A DNA stretch of 64,000 nucleotides from Lentzea terrae (GCF_003265345.1 NZ_QFWW01000001.1:263852-327851); one strand, 5' to 3'. Shown: positions 41,434 to 50,156, numbered from the stretch's first letter. The notes: generated by a model from the letters alone, not told the origin. Made by a program: numbers and translations.

Positions 41434-42468
41434 TCAGTCGCCAAACTGGGCCGGCGGCGGGCTCACCGAGGCCCGCCGGACGATCGGGCACGGCATGAGA
41501 TGCGGGACTTCTGGGTCAGCCTGGCGCAGCCCGAGAGCCACCTCCATCGCCCACCGGCCCATTTCGTAGTGCGGCAACGCGACCGTGGTCAGCGGAGGGT
41601 CGAGCTCGGCCGCGACCAGTTGCTGGTCGTCGTACCCGACGACGGACAGGTCACGGGGAACGGAAAGTCCACAATGGAGCGCCGCCGTGTACGCGCCCAT
41701 CGCCATGCGGTCGTTGAAGCAGAACATCGCGGTGGGCCGTCGTTCGACCGGGAGGCTCAACAACCTTCTGGCGGCTTCCCGTCCACCACTGGCCACCGGC
41801 TCGGCCCGCACGTGCAGGGCGGGGTCCGGCTCGATCCCCGCCTCCGCGAGCACCTCGAGATACCCCTCGAACCGCAGTCGCGAGGCGACGAGGTCGAACC
41901 GTTCCTCCGCGTCCAGGAAGGCGATCCGGCGATGCCCGGCGGCCACCAGCTCCCGCACCGCGGCCATGCCCCCGGCGCGCTCGTCCGGCACGACCGCGGC
42001 CCGGCCACCCGCGGGCGCGACGCAGTCGAGTAGCACGGCGTCCTCGGGCAACCCCTCCGGCACCTCGACCACGCGGTGCCACATGCACGCGTAGATGATG
42101 GCGTCGACCCGTTGCCCGTTCAGCGCGTGCAGAGCCTGCCGCTCGGCCACGGCGTCGCGTTCGGTGTCGACGAGGATCACCAGATGGCCCTGCTCGCGGG
42201 CCACGTCGTTGGCACCGGCCAGCATGCGGCCGGCGAACGGCGTGGTGGCGATGGTGTCCGAGATCAGGCCGACCATGCGGGTCTGCTGCGTCCGCAGGCT
42301 GCGGGCCACCGAGTTCGGTTTGTAGCCGACCGCCTCGGCCGCCTCGCGCACGCGCTGCTGGGTCTGCGGCGAGATGCGCGTCGAGTTGACCCCGTTGAGG
42401 ACCATCGACACCGTCGCCGTGGAGACACCGGCACGGGCCGCCACGTCGGCCATCCGGACACGGACCAT
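41434..42468 (-). CDS. LacI-family transcriptional repressor
   Basis: 344 residues. N-terminal LacI helix-turn-helix (MADVAARAGVSTATVSMVLNG) and hinge helix (AVGYKPNSVARSLRTQ). The periplasmic-binding-protein-like effector domain carries ISDTIATTPFAGRM, the DLSVVGYDDQ segment and PLTTVALP near the end. It lies directly upstream of the fructan importer operon on the same strand and is its likely sugar-responsive repressor. A TTAATCGATTAA palindrome before its own start suggests autoregulation. Confidence 0.93.
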   Translation of the reverse strand: MVRVRMADVAARAGVSTATVSMVLNGVNSTRISPQTQQRVREAAEAVGYKPNSVARSLRTQQTRMVGLISDTIATTPFAGRMLAGANDVAREQGHLVILVDTERDAVAERQALHALNGQRVDAIIYACMWHRVVEVPEGLPEDAVLLDCVAPAGGRAAVVPDERAGGMAAVRELVAAGHRRIAFLDAEERFDLVASRLRFEGYLEVLAEAGIEPDPALHVRAEPVASGGREAARRLLSLPVERRPTAMFCFNDRMAMGAYTAALHCGLSVPRDLSVVGYDDQQLVAAELDPPLTTVALPHYEMGRWAMEVALGLRQADPEVPHLMPCPIVRRASVSPPPAQFGD

Positions 42469-42499
42469 CGCGGCAACCCCTTCCAGGTTTCCCGGCTGT

Positions 42500-42511
42500 T
42501 TAATCGATTAA
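42500..42511. promoter_or_regulatory. Operator palindrome before lacI
   Basis: TTAATCGATTAA is a perfect 12-base palindrome with a central CG, 32 bases upstream of the lacI start codon. AT-rich sequence of this kind is rare in the window and has the look of a LacI-family operator. Confidence 0.75.
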
Positions 42512-42561
42512 CTGGAGGTTAAGCGAGTATGCAGCGCGGTCGTGAACCCGTCAAGGGTCAG

Positions 42562-44163
42562 TCAGGCGCCTCCGGCGTAGTGATCGAACTCGGTTTCCAG
42601 CACGCCTTCGCCGCGGGTCAGCGAGGGCAGCCGGCGGTGCAGCTCGTGCACCCGCGCCGCCGGAATGTGTCCTTCGAGGACGGTCGCGGTCGTCGTCAGC
42701 GGAACTCCGCCGACCTTGCCCAGCGCGGCGAGCACGGCGGTGAGCACGTCCGCCGGCACCTCCAGCCGGAAGCGGTGCATCGGTTCGCACGTCACCGTTC
42801 CCGCACGGCGCACCGCTTCCCGCAGCACGATCGGTGCGAGGTTGCGGAAGTCGCCGGCCACGCTCACCGGTGACGAGTAGCCGGAGTGCGTCATCGTGAC
42901 CGTGCAGTCGTGAATCCGGTCGGCACGCAACGTCTCGCGCGCGGCGTCCTCGGTGGCTTTGAAGAAGGCGAGCGGCAACGAGCCCAGCTCCACCTCCAGC
43001 CGGAACTCCTCCGGCCCTGGTTCCACCCGGAAACCGATGGTGGCCGCGTACGGGCTCGCACCGAGAAACCGCACCGCTTCGCCCACGCCCCGGAGTCGTT
43101 CCACGCACACCGTTCGCGTCTCGCGGAACGTGACGGCGACGCCGTAGTCCAGCGCGAGCGTCGCCTCGATGACCTCCTTCTGCACCTCGCCGTACAACGA
43201 GACCACGAGGTCGTCGCCGTCGAGCCGCAGGTTGATCAACGGATCCTGCTCGGCGAGTTGCCGCAGAGCCGCGTGCAGAGCCACCCGATCCGGCGATTCC
43301 ACCACGGTTTCCAGCGTCGGCGGCGCGAAATGCCGGACGCGGTCGCGATGAGCGAGGCCGATCGTGTCGCCGATGCGGACGTCGAGGCCCCAGAGCTTCG
43401 CGATCTGCCCCGCCCTGGCGGTGGCACGACGTGGCGCCGTGCCACCCTCGATCACCGCGATCGCGGTGACTTTTCCTTCGCGGTCACCGATTTTCACCCG
43501 CTCACGCACGCGCACGGTGCCGGAGAAGAGCCGCACGAACGCGACCTTCTCCCCTGCCCTGCCGCGTTCGACCTTGAACACCGTGCCGGACAGCGGGCCG
43601 TCGACCACGTCGGTCACCGGCAACGCCGACGTGACACCGGCGACCAGCTCGTCCAGGCCGGCACCGGTGATCGCGGACCCGAAGTAGATCGGCGCCTCGG
43701 TCGCCAGCTGCTCGGCCACGGCGCGGGCCACGCGCTGCCCGTCGGCGCCACGGCGGTCCATCTTGTTCACGAACACGACGGTCGGGATCTCCAGGCGCTG
43801 CAACGTGCGCATGAGCACGCGGGTCTGCGCCTGCACGCCCTCCACCGCGGACACCACCAGCACGGCGCCGTCGAGCACGTCGAGCACCCGCTCCACCTCG
43901 GCGATGAAGTCCGGGTGGCCCGGTGTGTCGATCAGGTTGACCACGACCCCGTCGGAGCCGCTGCCGACGACGAACGACGCGACGGCGGACTTGATCGTGA
44001 TGCCGCGCTGCCGTTCGAGTGCGAGCGAGTCGGTCTGCGTGTTCCCGGCGTCCACGCTGCCGAGAGTGTCGATGACACCGGCGGTGTGCAGCAACCGCTC
44101 GGTGAGGCTGGTCTTACCAGCGTCGACGTGAGCCAGAATCCCCAAGTTCAAGGTGCGCGACAA
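42562..44163 (-). CDS. Tet(M)/OtrA-like ribosomal protection GTPase, compact form
   Basis: 533 residues, EF-G family. G1 is AHVDAGKT (11-18), followed by ERQRGITIKSA, G3 DTPGH and G4 NKMD. The domain IV loop keeps SPVS (SGYSSPVSVAGDFRNL), the segment of Tet(M)/Tet(O) that displaces tetracycline. Tet(M) and OtrA are about 640-660 residues. Here the insert between G4 and FGSAITGAGLDEL is about 60 residues shorter, and the C-terminal extension after ETEFDHYAGG is missing. TTG 44163 is the likely start, since family proteins begin just before NLGILAHVDAG. It could give tetracycline tolerance or serve as a housekeeping relative. It is downstream of a possible leader ORF. Confidence 0.85.
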   Translation of the reverse strand: MSRTLNLGILAHVDAGKTSLTERLLHTAGVIDTLGSVDAGNTQTDSLALERQRGITIKSAVASFVVGSGSDGVVVNLIDTPGHPDFIAEVERVLDVLDGAVLVVSAVEGVQAQTRVLMRTLQRLEIPTVVFVNKMDRRGADGQRVARAVAEQLATEAPIYFGSAITGAGLDELVAGVTSALPVTDVVDGPLSGTVFKVERGRAGEKVAFVRLFSGTVRVRERVKIGDREGKVTAIAVIEGGTAPRRATARAGQIAKLWGLDVRIGDTIGLAHRDRVRHFAPPTLETVVESPDRVALHAALRQLAEQDPLINLRLDGDDLVVSLYGEVQKEVIEATLALDYGVAVTFRETRTVCVERLRGVGEAVRFLGASPYAATIGFRVEPGPEEFRLEVELGSLPLAFFKATEDAARETLRADRIHDCTVTMTHSGYSSPVSVAGDFRNLAPIVLREAVRRAGTVTCEPMHRFRLEVPADVLTAVLAALGKVGGVPLTTTATVLEGHIPAARVHELHRRLPSLTRGEGVLETEFDHYAGGA

Positions 44164-44224
44164 GCGTCATGTCCTCTAGATAGGCAACAAATACCTTCTG
44201 GGTGAACACGAACGCCCCGCGCAT
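44114..44224 (-). CDS. Possible leader ORF overlapping the ribosomal protection gene
   Basis: ATG 44224, with GAGGAGAGG six bases or so upstream, opens a 36-residue frame (MRGAFVFTQKVFVAYLEDM, then 17 more) that ends at TAA 44114, 50 bases inside the GTPase gene in another frame. The GTPase itself has only a TTG start and a distant AGAGG. Classical tet(M) is controlled by a leader peptide and attenuation, so this could couple translation of the two. It may also be an artefact if the GTPase has a hidden frameshift at its 5' end. Confidence 0.4.
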   Translation of the reverse strand: MRGAFVFTQKVFVAYLEDMTLVAHLELGDSGSRRRW

Positions 44225-44298
44225 GTGCCTCTCCTCGTCCGGACGACTGGTCATGCGCAGTTGAACAGGCCGCGGCCCCGCCGCGCAACCGAGATTGT

Positions 44299-45237
44299 TC
44301 AGGCGGGGCCGAGGGGAATGAGCACTCGCACGTCGTGGAGCCCGGCGAGAGGCCAGGCCACGATCAGGTCGAGCAGGTCGTCGTCCGGGCGGCTCAGGGT
44401 GAACTCCTGGAGGCAGGAGAAGGTCTGGTCGCCACCGGAGGTGCCGCCGTCACCCGGCCAGCCCCAGAAGGCCTCGTGCCCCTGGACGACTGCCACCGAG
44501 GCGCCGGGGCCCGCTGCTCGGAGCTGGGCCGGGTCGTCCGGGGTCGGAGGCGGGAACGCGACCGCGTTGATCGCATCCGCGGCATCGCCCTTGGCAATGC
44601 TGAGCAGTTCCATGCACAGCAACGAGTTCACGACGGTCAGCCGAGTGAGCACGACGGCCACGTGGTGATCGCCGCGGTGCAGCACTCGGGGCGACGCGAC
44701 GTTCGTGCCGGCTTCGACGGCCGGTGCGCCGTGGCGGCGATCGGCGTGGTGGGTGAGCCCTTCCGGCACGGGACGAACGTCCAGTGGTGCTTGCCAGATG
44801 GACGTTGTGGTTCGTTCGACGGTGGTCCGGCCGGGCAACGGCATGGTGACGACCGTTTCCGGGAAGCCGATCTCCGGCCACGCGAGTACGAGCGACAGCT
44901 GGTCGAACGTGGGCGGAAGCCGGAACACCGCCCGGCAGGTGGGGCCGACGAGGTGGTCACCGCTGCTCGACGAGCAGGACGTGGCGAACTCCCAGTGCGC
45001 GCGGCCGGCGTGATCGAGCCAGCCGACGCGCAGGTCGACGCCCTCGTCGTACGCCGGCAGCAACTCGCGGATCGCGACTGTCGCACTGCGGCGATCCAGC
45101 GGACGACGGGCCAGCAGCTCGATCTCCAGGGCCGAGAGCCCGGACACCGCCCGCACGACGCCCACCGTCAGTTCCGGGCGACGCACCAGCAAGCCGCCCG
45201 GATGTGCCACCACGCCGAGGGATTCAGTCGGGTCCAC
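44299..45237 (-). CDS. Hypothetical protein of about 312 residues
   Basis: Coding pattern is clear from about 45237 (GTG, PTESLGVVAHPGGLLVRRP) to the stop at 44299; the frame upstream is only a shadow of the membrane gene on the same strand. The protein is beta-strand-rich and soluble, with LSALEIELLARRP near the start and a second, similar half (TVVNSLLCMELLSIAKGD ... LIVAWPLAGLHDVRVLIPLG). The two LxxEL..LA halves hint at an internal duplication. I do not recognise it. It starts 30 bases after the ABC-2 membrane gene, so it may be co-transcribed with that operon. Confidence 0.7.
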   Translation of the reverse strand: MDPTESLGVVAHPGGLLVRRPELTVGVVRAVSGLSALEIELLARRPLDRRSATVAIRELLPAYDEGVDLRVGWLDHAGRAHWEFATSCSSSSGDHLVGPTCRAVFRLPPTFDQLSLVLAWPEIGFPETVVTMPLPGRTTVERTTTSIWQAPLDVRPVPEGLTHHADRRHGAPAVEAGTNVASPRVLHRGDHHVAVVLTRLTVVNSLLCMELLSIAKGDAADAINAVAFPPPTPDDPAQLRAAGPGASVAVVQGHEAFWGWPGDGGTSGGDQTFSCLQEFTLSRPDDDLLDLIVAWPLAGLHDVRVLIPLGPA

Positions 45238-45266
45238 CGCTTCACCATCCCACGCCGGCCACCCGC

Positions 45267-45833
45267 TCAGCGACGCCCGCCGCGTGCCGAGTAGGCGGCG
45301 ACACCGCTCACCACCAACACGGCGGCCGTCCACGTCGCCACCTGGTCGTCGAAGGGACCGAACGGCCACGCGACGATCCGGCCGGGCACCGACTGCTGCC
45401 CCGGCGGCATGATCGCGCTCACCGCCCACCACAGCACCGGCGCGGCAGGAGCGAACCTGGCTCCGGCCGCGGCCGCCGCCAGACCGGCGAGACCGACCAT
45501 GCCCGCCGAGTTCCGCACGACGAACGCGGCCTCGAACCGGTCGGGCCCGAGCTCCTGCACGAGCAGGACCGCGAACGCGGCCAGCACGGCCGCGAGCAGC
45601 AGGTGCCCGAACCTCCAGACAGGCCACGGCAGGGCGGTCGAGCTGTCCAGCTCGGGGTCCTGTCCCGCGAGCCCGACGGTGATCACCAGCGCCGCGGCCA
45701 GTGATGTCAGCGTGGCGCTCAGCGGTGTCCACGGCGAGTGCAGCGCCGACCACGCGGCGAGCACCACCACGGGCAGAACCACCAGTGCCGCAGGAACTCC
45801 ACGCGACCGCGCGTACAACGTCAGGAGCCTCAT
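45267..45833 (-). CDS. ABC-2-type membrane protein, small
   Basis: 188 residues with five or six membrane spans (VVVLAAWSALHSP, LLLAAVLAAFAVLLVQEL, MVGLAGLAAAAAGARFAP and others) and no recognisable catalytic motif. ATG 45833 overlaps the stop of the larger permease by one base, so it is the third component after ATPase and permease. It probably forms part of the same exporter or lantibiotic-immunity-like complex. Confidence 0.75.
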   Translation of the reverse strand: MRLLTLYARSRGVPAALVVLPVVVLAAWSALHSPWTPLSATLTSLAAALVITVGLAGQDPELDSSTALPWPVWRFGHLLLAAVLAAFAVLLVQELGPDRFEAAFVVRNSAGMVGLAGLAAAAAGARFAPAAPVLWWAVSAIMPPGQQSVPGRIVAWPFGPFDDQVATWTAAVLVVSGVAAYSARGGRR

Positions 45834-47182
45834 CACGCCGCCGCCAGCACGGTGAGCACGCCCTCGGGATCCTCGCACGCCAGCAACATCTGCCGTGCCT
45901 TGGCGACTCGGTTCAGCTGCTCCTGCGCGGAGTGGCTGCGCAGGGCCCGCCAGGCCGTCTCGAGGTCGGACCGGATCCGCTCGTTGCGCCACGCATGGCG
46001 GTCGGACGCGAGCTCGGCCAGGCCGCCGTTGAAGTAACCGGCGGTGAGGTGGCGCACGATGGACTCACTGAGGCGGATCGTGTTCGGCGTGGAGCAGGTG
46101 GCGACACCCGCGCCGGCGAGCAGTTCGAGCCGCAGGCGTTCGGGAGGCAACTCCAGCAGTCCCTCGGTGGTCTGCGGCGTCAGGTAGACGATCTTGGCGT
46201 TGCGTTGGGGCGCAACGAGATGGGCCATCGCCGAGGTGTCCTCGCGCACCTCGGTGGGCGGGCCGGGCAGCACCGCGAGCTTCGCCAGCACCTCCTTGCC
46301 GACCGCGGCCACCACCGGCAGGTGCTTCTCGTGCACGCGGCTCACGCACACCTGGCCGTCGCACACCGGTTTGCTCGCGATGGAGTCGGTCACCAGCACG
46401 TCGGAGAACTTGGCCGGCATGATCGACACAGCCAGTGCGAAGGCCAGTGCGACCGGGACCAGCGCCGCCAGTCGTCCCAGCTGGGTCCGGGTCACCAGCA
46501 GCAGGAACGCCGTCACGCCAAGACCGGCGAACCACACGATCTGTCCTGTGTCGACGGATGACGACATCGTCACCAGGTCGGAGCTGGGCGGCTCGAACGC
46601 CAGTGTCAGCAGTGCCAGGCGGGAGACCTCGTCGTCCGGCGATCCCGCCTCCAGGGCCGGTCCGGCCGCCGCTGACGCGAGGAAGGTCGCCACCAGCGCC
46701 ACCGGCACGGTCAGCGGGTGCGGCAGCAGCCGTCCGATCGCGAGGCCGAGCAGGACGCTCGACGCCATCGCGAGCACGACGGTCGCCATGAGCGGGACGA
46801 ACCCGATCGAGACGAACCCACCGCCACTGGCGACCAGTGCGACGAGGCCCGCGCACAGCAGCGCCGCGGCCACGGAGACGACGCCTGCCACCGCCGACGC
46901 CAGTACACCCAGCCGGACGCGGCCGGGGCGCGGTGTCGTCGCGAACAGCTCGGTCACCTGGGCCCGGCTGTCCCGCATGCCCTGCAAGGTCGCCAGACCG
47001 ACCACCAACGCCCCCACGTACGCCAGGGGCGTGCGGAGCTCGAGCACCGCCGAGGTCGAGTTGTCCGTCCACTTCGTACTGGTCGAGCTCGTCAGCCACA
47101 GCATTCCCGTGCTGGAGACCAGAAACAACAACCCGGCCCAGAGCGCGGTCGACCGCCGCAGTTCGATGCGCAGTGCGGTCAC
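45833..47182 (-). CDS. ABC-2-type membrane protein with large soluble C-terminal domain
   Basis: 449 residues from GTG 47182, which overlaps the ATPase stop (GTGA). The first ~260 residues have about six membrane spans (LWAGLLFLVSSTGML, VGALVVGLATLQG, VVSVAAALLCAGLVALV, VVLAMASSVLLGLAIG). The last ~180 residues are soluble and contain two Cys (VCDGQVCVSR) and a helical end. Similar permeases pair with ATPases of the type next to it. The Cys-containing loop is probably outside the membrane. Substrate unknown. Confidence 0.8.
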   Translation of the reverse strand: MTALRIELRRSTALWAGLLFLVSSTGMLWLTSSTSTKWTDNSTSAVLELRTPLAYVGALVVGLATLQGMRDSRAQVTELFATTPRPGRVRLGVLASAVAGVVSVAAALLCAGLVALVASGGGFVSIGFVPLMATVVLAMASSVLLGLAIGRLLPHPLTVPVALVATFLASAAAGPALEAGSPDDEVSRLALLTLAFEPPSSDLVTMSSSVDTGQIVWFAGLGVTAFLLLVTRTQLGRLAALVPVALAFALAVSIMPAKFSDVLVTDSIASKPVCDGQVCVSRVHEKHLPVVAAVGKEVLAKLAVLPGPPTEVREDTSAMAHLVAPQRNAKIVYLTPQTTEGLLELPPERLRLELLAGAGVATCSTPNTIRLSESIVRHLTAGYFNGGLAELASDRHAWRNERIRSDLETAWRALRSHSAQEQLNRVAKARQMLLACEDPEGVLTVLAAA

Positions 47183-47937
47183 CAGGCACCCCCGGCGTTC
47201 TGGCTGATCAGTGCCGAGTAGCCGCGTTCGATCGGGCTGTCGCCGACGTGCTCGCCGGTGCCCGCCGTGGCGAGATCGGCCGGAGTGCCTTGGAACACCA
47301 GGGATCCCTCCGACAAGAGCACCACGTCCGTGCACGCCGCCGCGACGTCCTCGACCAGGTGCGTCGAGATCAGCACGCACGACCGCTGCCCCAGTTCGAC
47401 GACCAGTTCGCGAAATCGCAGCCGTTGCGCGGGATCCAGTCCCACGGTCGGTTCGTCCAGCAGCAGGACCTCCGGGCTGTTGACGATCGCCTGCGCGATG
47501 CCCACCCGGCGGATCATGCCGCCGGACAACGACTTCATCCGGTTCTCGGCACGGTCGGCGAGCCCCACCCGCTCCAGTGCCGTGGCGACGGCACCGGGGA
47601 TCTCCGCCGGTGGCATCTCCTTCAACCACGCCAGGTACTCGACGAACTCCCGCACCTTGAACCGCTTGTAGTAACCGAAGTGCTGCGGCAGATAGCCCAG
47701 CCGCCTGCGCACCGGCCGCAGACCGCCGTCCGCCGCGATGCCGAGCAGCGACAGCGTTCCCGCGCTGGGTTTGCGCACCGTCGCCAGAGTGCGGATCAGC
47801 GTCGTCTTGCCTGCGCCGTTCGGGCCGAGCAGCCCGTGCACACCCCGGCCGAGGCGCAGGGTCAGTCCGTCGACCGCGTTGCGGCCTCGTATCCCGCCCA
47901 CCCGGACCACGAGATTTTCCGCGTTGATCGCATGCAT
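47179..47937 (-). CDS. ABC transporter ATPase 1
   Basis: 252 residues. Walker A LLGPNGAGKTT, Q-loop LPQHFGYYKRF, signature LSGGMIRRVGIAQA, Walker B VLLLDEPTVGLDP and H-loop STHLVED. The C-terminal tail (EHVGDSPIERGYSAL) is nearly the same as in the second ATPase downstream of the sigma/zinc-finger pair. ATG 47937 has GAGGGAGAACGGG before it; an upstream extension to 47976 is less likely. It drives the two ABC-2 membrane proteins encoded after it. Confidence 0.93.
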   Translation of the reverse strand: MHAINAENLVVRVGGIRGRNAVDGLTLRLGRGVHGLLGPNGAGKTTLIRTLATVRKPSAGTLSLLGIAADGGLRPVRRRLGYLPQHFGYYKRFKVREFVEYLAWLKEMPPAEIPGAVATALERVGLADRAENRMKSLSGGMIRRVGIAQAIVNSPEVLLLDEPTVGLDPAQRLRFRELVVELGQRSCVLISTHLVEDVAAACTDVVLLSEGSLVFQGTPADLATAGTGEHVGDSPIERGYSALISQNAGGAW

Positions 47938-48021
47938 CCCGTTCTCCCTCAAGTCATCTGCGCGTACAACCGGCAAGACGGCGACGAGGCCCCCGCGGTT
48001 CTCCGATCGCTGTGACTTGGC

Positions 48022-48759
48022 TCACCAGGACCCGATCCGGTTCGGCGCACCCATTGCCGCGCTGTAACCGCGTTCGATCGGGGTGTCCCCCACGTGCTCG
48101 GTGGTGCCGGCCGCGGCCAGCTGAGCCGGAGTGCCTTGGAAGACCAGCTTTCCTTCGCGCAGCAGGACGACATCGGTGCACGCGGCGGCGACGTCCTCGA
48201 CCAGGTGGGTCGAGACGACCACGCAGGCGTCGGCGCCGAGCTCGACGAGTAACTCGCGGAACCGCAGGCGTTGCGCGGGATCGAGGCCCGCGGTCGGTTC
48301 GTCCAGCAGCAGGACTTCCGGGTCGTTGACGATCGCCTGCGCGATGCCGACGCGCTGGATCATGCCGCCGGACAACGTCCTGAGCTTGTCGTCGGCGCGG
48401 TCGGCGAGACCCACGCGCTCGATGGCGCGCTGCACGGCGGCGGGGACGTCGCGGTCCGGCATCTCCTTGAGCCACGCCACGTACGCGACGAACTCCCGGA
48501 CGGTGAACCGGCGGTAGTGCCCGAACTCCTGCGGCAGATACCCGATGCGGCGCCGCAGCTGGCGCGGGTCCGTGCCACCGAGCACGACCAGCTTCCCCTC
48601 AGCCGGTCGCAGCACCGTGGCGAGCGTGCGGATCAGCGTCGTCTTGCCGGCGCCGTTGGGCCCGAGCAGTCCGTGCACACCTCTGCCCAGTGTGAGCGTG
48701 ACGCCTTCGACCGCCATCCGTCGGCCGGCCTTGACCCGCAGGTCGCGCGCCTCGATCAT
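48022..48759 (-). CDS. ABC transporter ATPase 2
   Basis: 245 residues with all ABC motifs (LLGPNGAGKTT, LPQEFGHYRRF, LSGGMIQRVGIAQA, VLLLDEPTAGLDP, STHLVED). It is a paralogue of ATPase 1, about 75% identical by eye, sharing the odd GxEHVGDxPIERGYSA tail. The ATG overlaps the stop of the zinc-finger membrane protein (ATGA at 48756-48759), so that protein, not a separate permease, is its nearest membrane partner. Confidence 0.93.
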   Translation of the reverse strand: MIEARDLRVKAGRRMAVEGVTLTLGRGVHGLLGPNGAGKTTLIRTLATVLRPAEGKLVVLGGTDPRQLRRRIGYLPQEFGHYRRFTVREFVAYVAWLKEMPDRDVPAAVQRAIERVGLADRADDKLRTLSGGMIQRVGIAQAIVNDPEVLLLDEPTAGLDPAQRLRFRELLVELGADACVVVSTHLVEDVAAACTDVVLLREGKLVFQGTPAQLAAAGTTEHVGDTPIERGYSAAMGAPNRIGSW

Positions 48760-49541
48760 CGGTTCGCCTCCAAGCCGGTGAAAGCCATTCTGCGCACGGC
48801 GATCACCGCCAGTCCGAGCAGGAGCACACCTGCCCACACGGGTGTGGCGGCCAGGTCGAGTGCCACGGACGTGCGGCTGAACGCGATCGTCGGTGCCACG
48901 ATCGCCAAGACCCAGGCGGCGATGAGCACGATCGCGGCACGGGTGATGCCGACCAGCGCGCCGAGGGCCAGCGTTCCGACGGTGAAAGCCAGACAGGGCA
49001 ACAGCCACCGCGATGGCCCGAGCCCGGTCAGCAAGCTCGCGGCGGTCAAGCCCGGCACCACCACCGCGAGCACAGACGTCGTGCGGCGAAACAAAAGCGG
49101 CAGCCCGGCCCGTGGCGTCGCGGCGGTGAGCTCGTACGCCGGGTCGAGCGCCCGCCCCCACGACGCGGCAACGCCGAGCACCGGCAGCACGGGCGCGATC
49201 AGCAGCACGAGCGAAACACCTGCCCCCGAGCCGAGCTGGTCCAGCGCCACGGCCGCGGCGGTCACGAGCAGGATCATCACCAGCCACGGCCCGGCCGCGG
49301 GCGAGACCCACCCGTGCACCCGCCGCCGCCACGCGTGTGTGCGCGGCATTTGCGGCATGCGTTCGATGAGTGGCGCGAGTTCGGCCCACACCGCAGTGGC
49401 GATCGGTTCCGGGGCGAGGCGGCCACGGCACGGGGCGCAGGTCTCCAGGTGCGACTCGACGGCCCACAACTGGTCGGCGGCCATGTCGTCACCGCGTGCG
49501 TAGCGGCGCAGCATCTCCTCGCTCGGGTGGTGCGCGTTCAT
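48756..49541 (-). CDS. Zinc-finger (ZAS-type) anti-sigma-like protein fused to a six-span membrane domain
   Basis: 261 residues. The N-terminus has the anti-sigma zinc motif H-x3-C-x2-C (HLETCAPC, His31, Cys35, Cys38). After about 85 come six hydrophobic spans. An ordinary anti-sigma has one span and an extracellular domain; here the membrane part looks like an ABC-2 permease and runs to the C-terminus. The start overlaps the sigma gene stop (ATGA) and the end overlaps ATPase 2. The sigma is probably held by this protein until the transporter is engaged. Confidence 0.8.
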   Translation of the reverse strand: MNAHHPSEEMLRRYARGDDMAADQLWAVESHLETCAPCRGRLAPEPIATAVWAELAPLIERMPQMPRTHAWRRRVHGWVSPAAGPWLVMILLVTAAAVALDQLGSGAGVSLVLLIAPVLPVLGVAASWGRALDPAYELTAATPRAGLPLLFRRTTSVLAVVVPGLTAASLLTGLGPSRWLLPCLAFTVGTLALGALVGITRAAIVLIAAWVLAIVAPTIAFSRTSVALDLAATPVWAGVLLLGLAVIAVRRMAFTGLEANR

Positions 49542-50098
49542 GCGAGAGCCTCCCTCATCGCGATCCGCGCCCGCCGAGCGCGCGTCTTGACCGTGCCCTC
49601 CGGCACCCCGAGCAGCACCGCGGTCTCCCGCACCGACAGCCCGTCGAGCACCATGGCCAGCAACACCTGCCGCAACTCCGGCGCCAGCCTGCGCAACGCG
49701 TCCCCGACCTCGTCGCCGACCACCCCGTCCAGCACCGGCTCGTCGGCGGCCGGAGCGGTGTGCGCAGCCGCGGCGGCAGCAGGCGGCTGGGCGTGGTGCG
49801 CACGTCTGCGGAACGCGTCGATCAAGCGCCGGGCGGCGATGGTCCACAACCAGCCGACCGCGCTGCCACCGGTGGCGGCACCGGCGAACGCGTCGGCGGC
49901 CCGCCAGACCGCGAGGTAGGTCTCCTGCAGCACCTCGGCGACGATCTGCTCGTCGGAGCACCGCCTGCGCAACCGCACCGTGAGCCACGGCGAGGTGCGG
50001 CGGTAGAGCTCTTCGAACGCACGGCGGTCTCCTCGTGCGACACGGCGCACGAGGTGCTCCTCGTCGAGGTCGGCGGGCTCACCCCGGACAGATCTCAC
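49538..50098 (-). CDS. ECF RNA polymerase sigma factor
   Basis: 186 residues from GTG 50098 (a TTG at 50107 is possible; neither has a good ribosome site). Sigma2 is visible as RAFEELYRRTSPWL and AEVLQETYLAVWRAADAF. Sigma4 is ELRQVLLAMVLDGLSVRETAVLLGVPEGTVKTRARRA. The linker is Ala/Pro-rich. It overlaps the zinc-finger membrane gene, its likely anti-sigma, and probably activates this operon among others. Its promoter faces the blaI gene, with a 14-base dyad in the gap. Confidence 0.92.
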   Translation of the reverse strand: MRSVRGEPADLDEEHLVRRVARGDRRAFEELYRRTSPWLTVRLRRRCSDEQIVAEVLQETYLAVWRAADAFAGAATGGSAVGWLWTIAARRLIDAFRRRAHHAQPPAAAAAAHTAPAADEPVLDGVVGDEVGDALRRLAPELRQVLLAMVLDGLSVRETAVLLGVPEGTVKTRARRARIAMREALA

Positions 50099-50142
50099 AC
50101 AGAGCAAGACGTGGAGATCGCGGCCCGGGTTCTCGCATCTGT

Positions 50143-50156
50143 GTGACGTGCGTCAC
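50143..50156. promoter_or_regulatory. Dyad in the sigma/blaI divergent promoter gap
   Basis: GTGACG-TG-CGTCAC is an exact 6+6 dyad between the divergent sigma and blaI starts. It does not look like the TACTAC site of BlaI seen at 51408, so a different regulator (CRP/FNR-like GTGA...TCAC spacing is near but too short) may bind. Confidence 0.5.

Noticed and set aside
44238..45753. Long N-terminal extension of the hypothetical protein ending at 44299
   Set aside because: Upstream of 45237 the frame overlaps the ABC-2 membrane gene on the same strand and is Arg/Gly-rich shadow sequence; coding character begins at the GTG.
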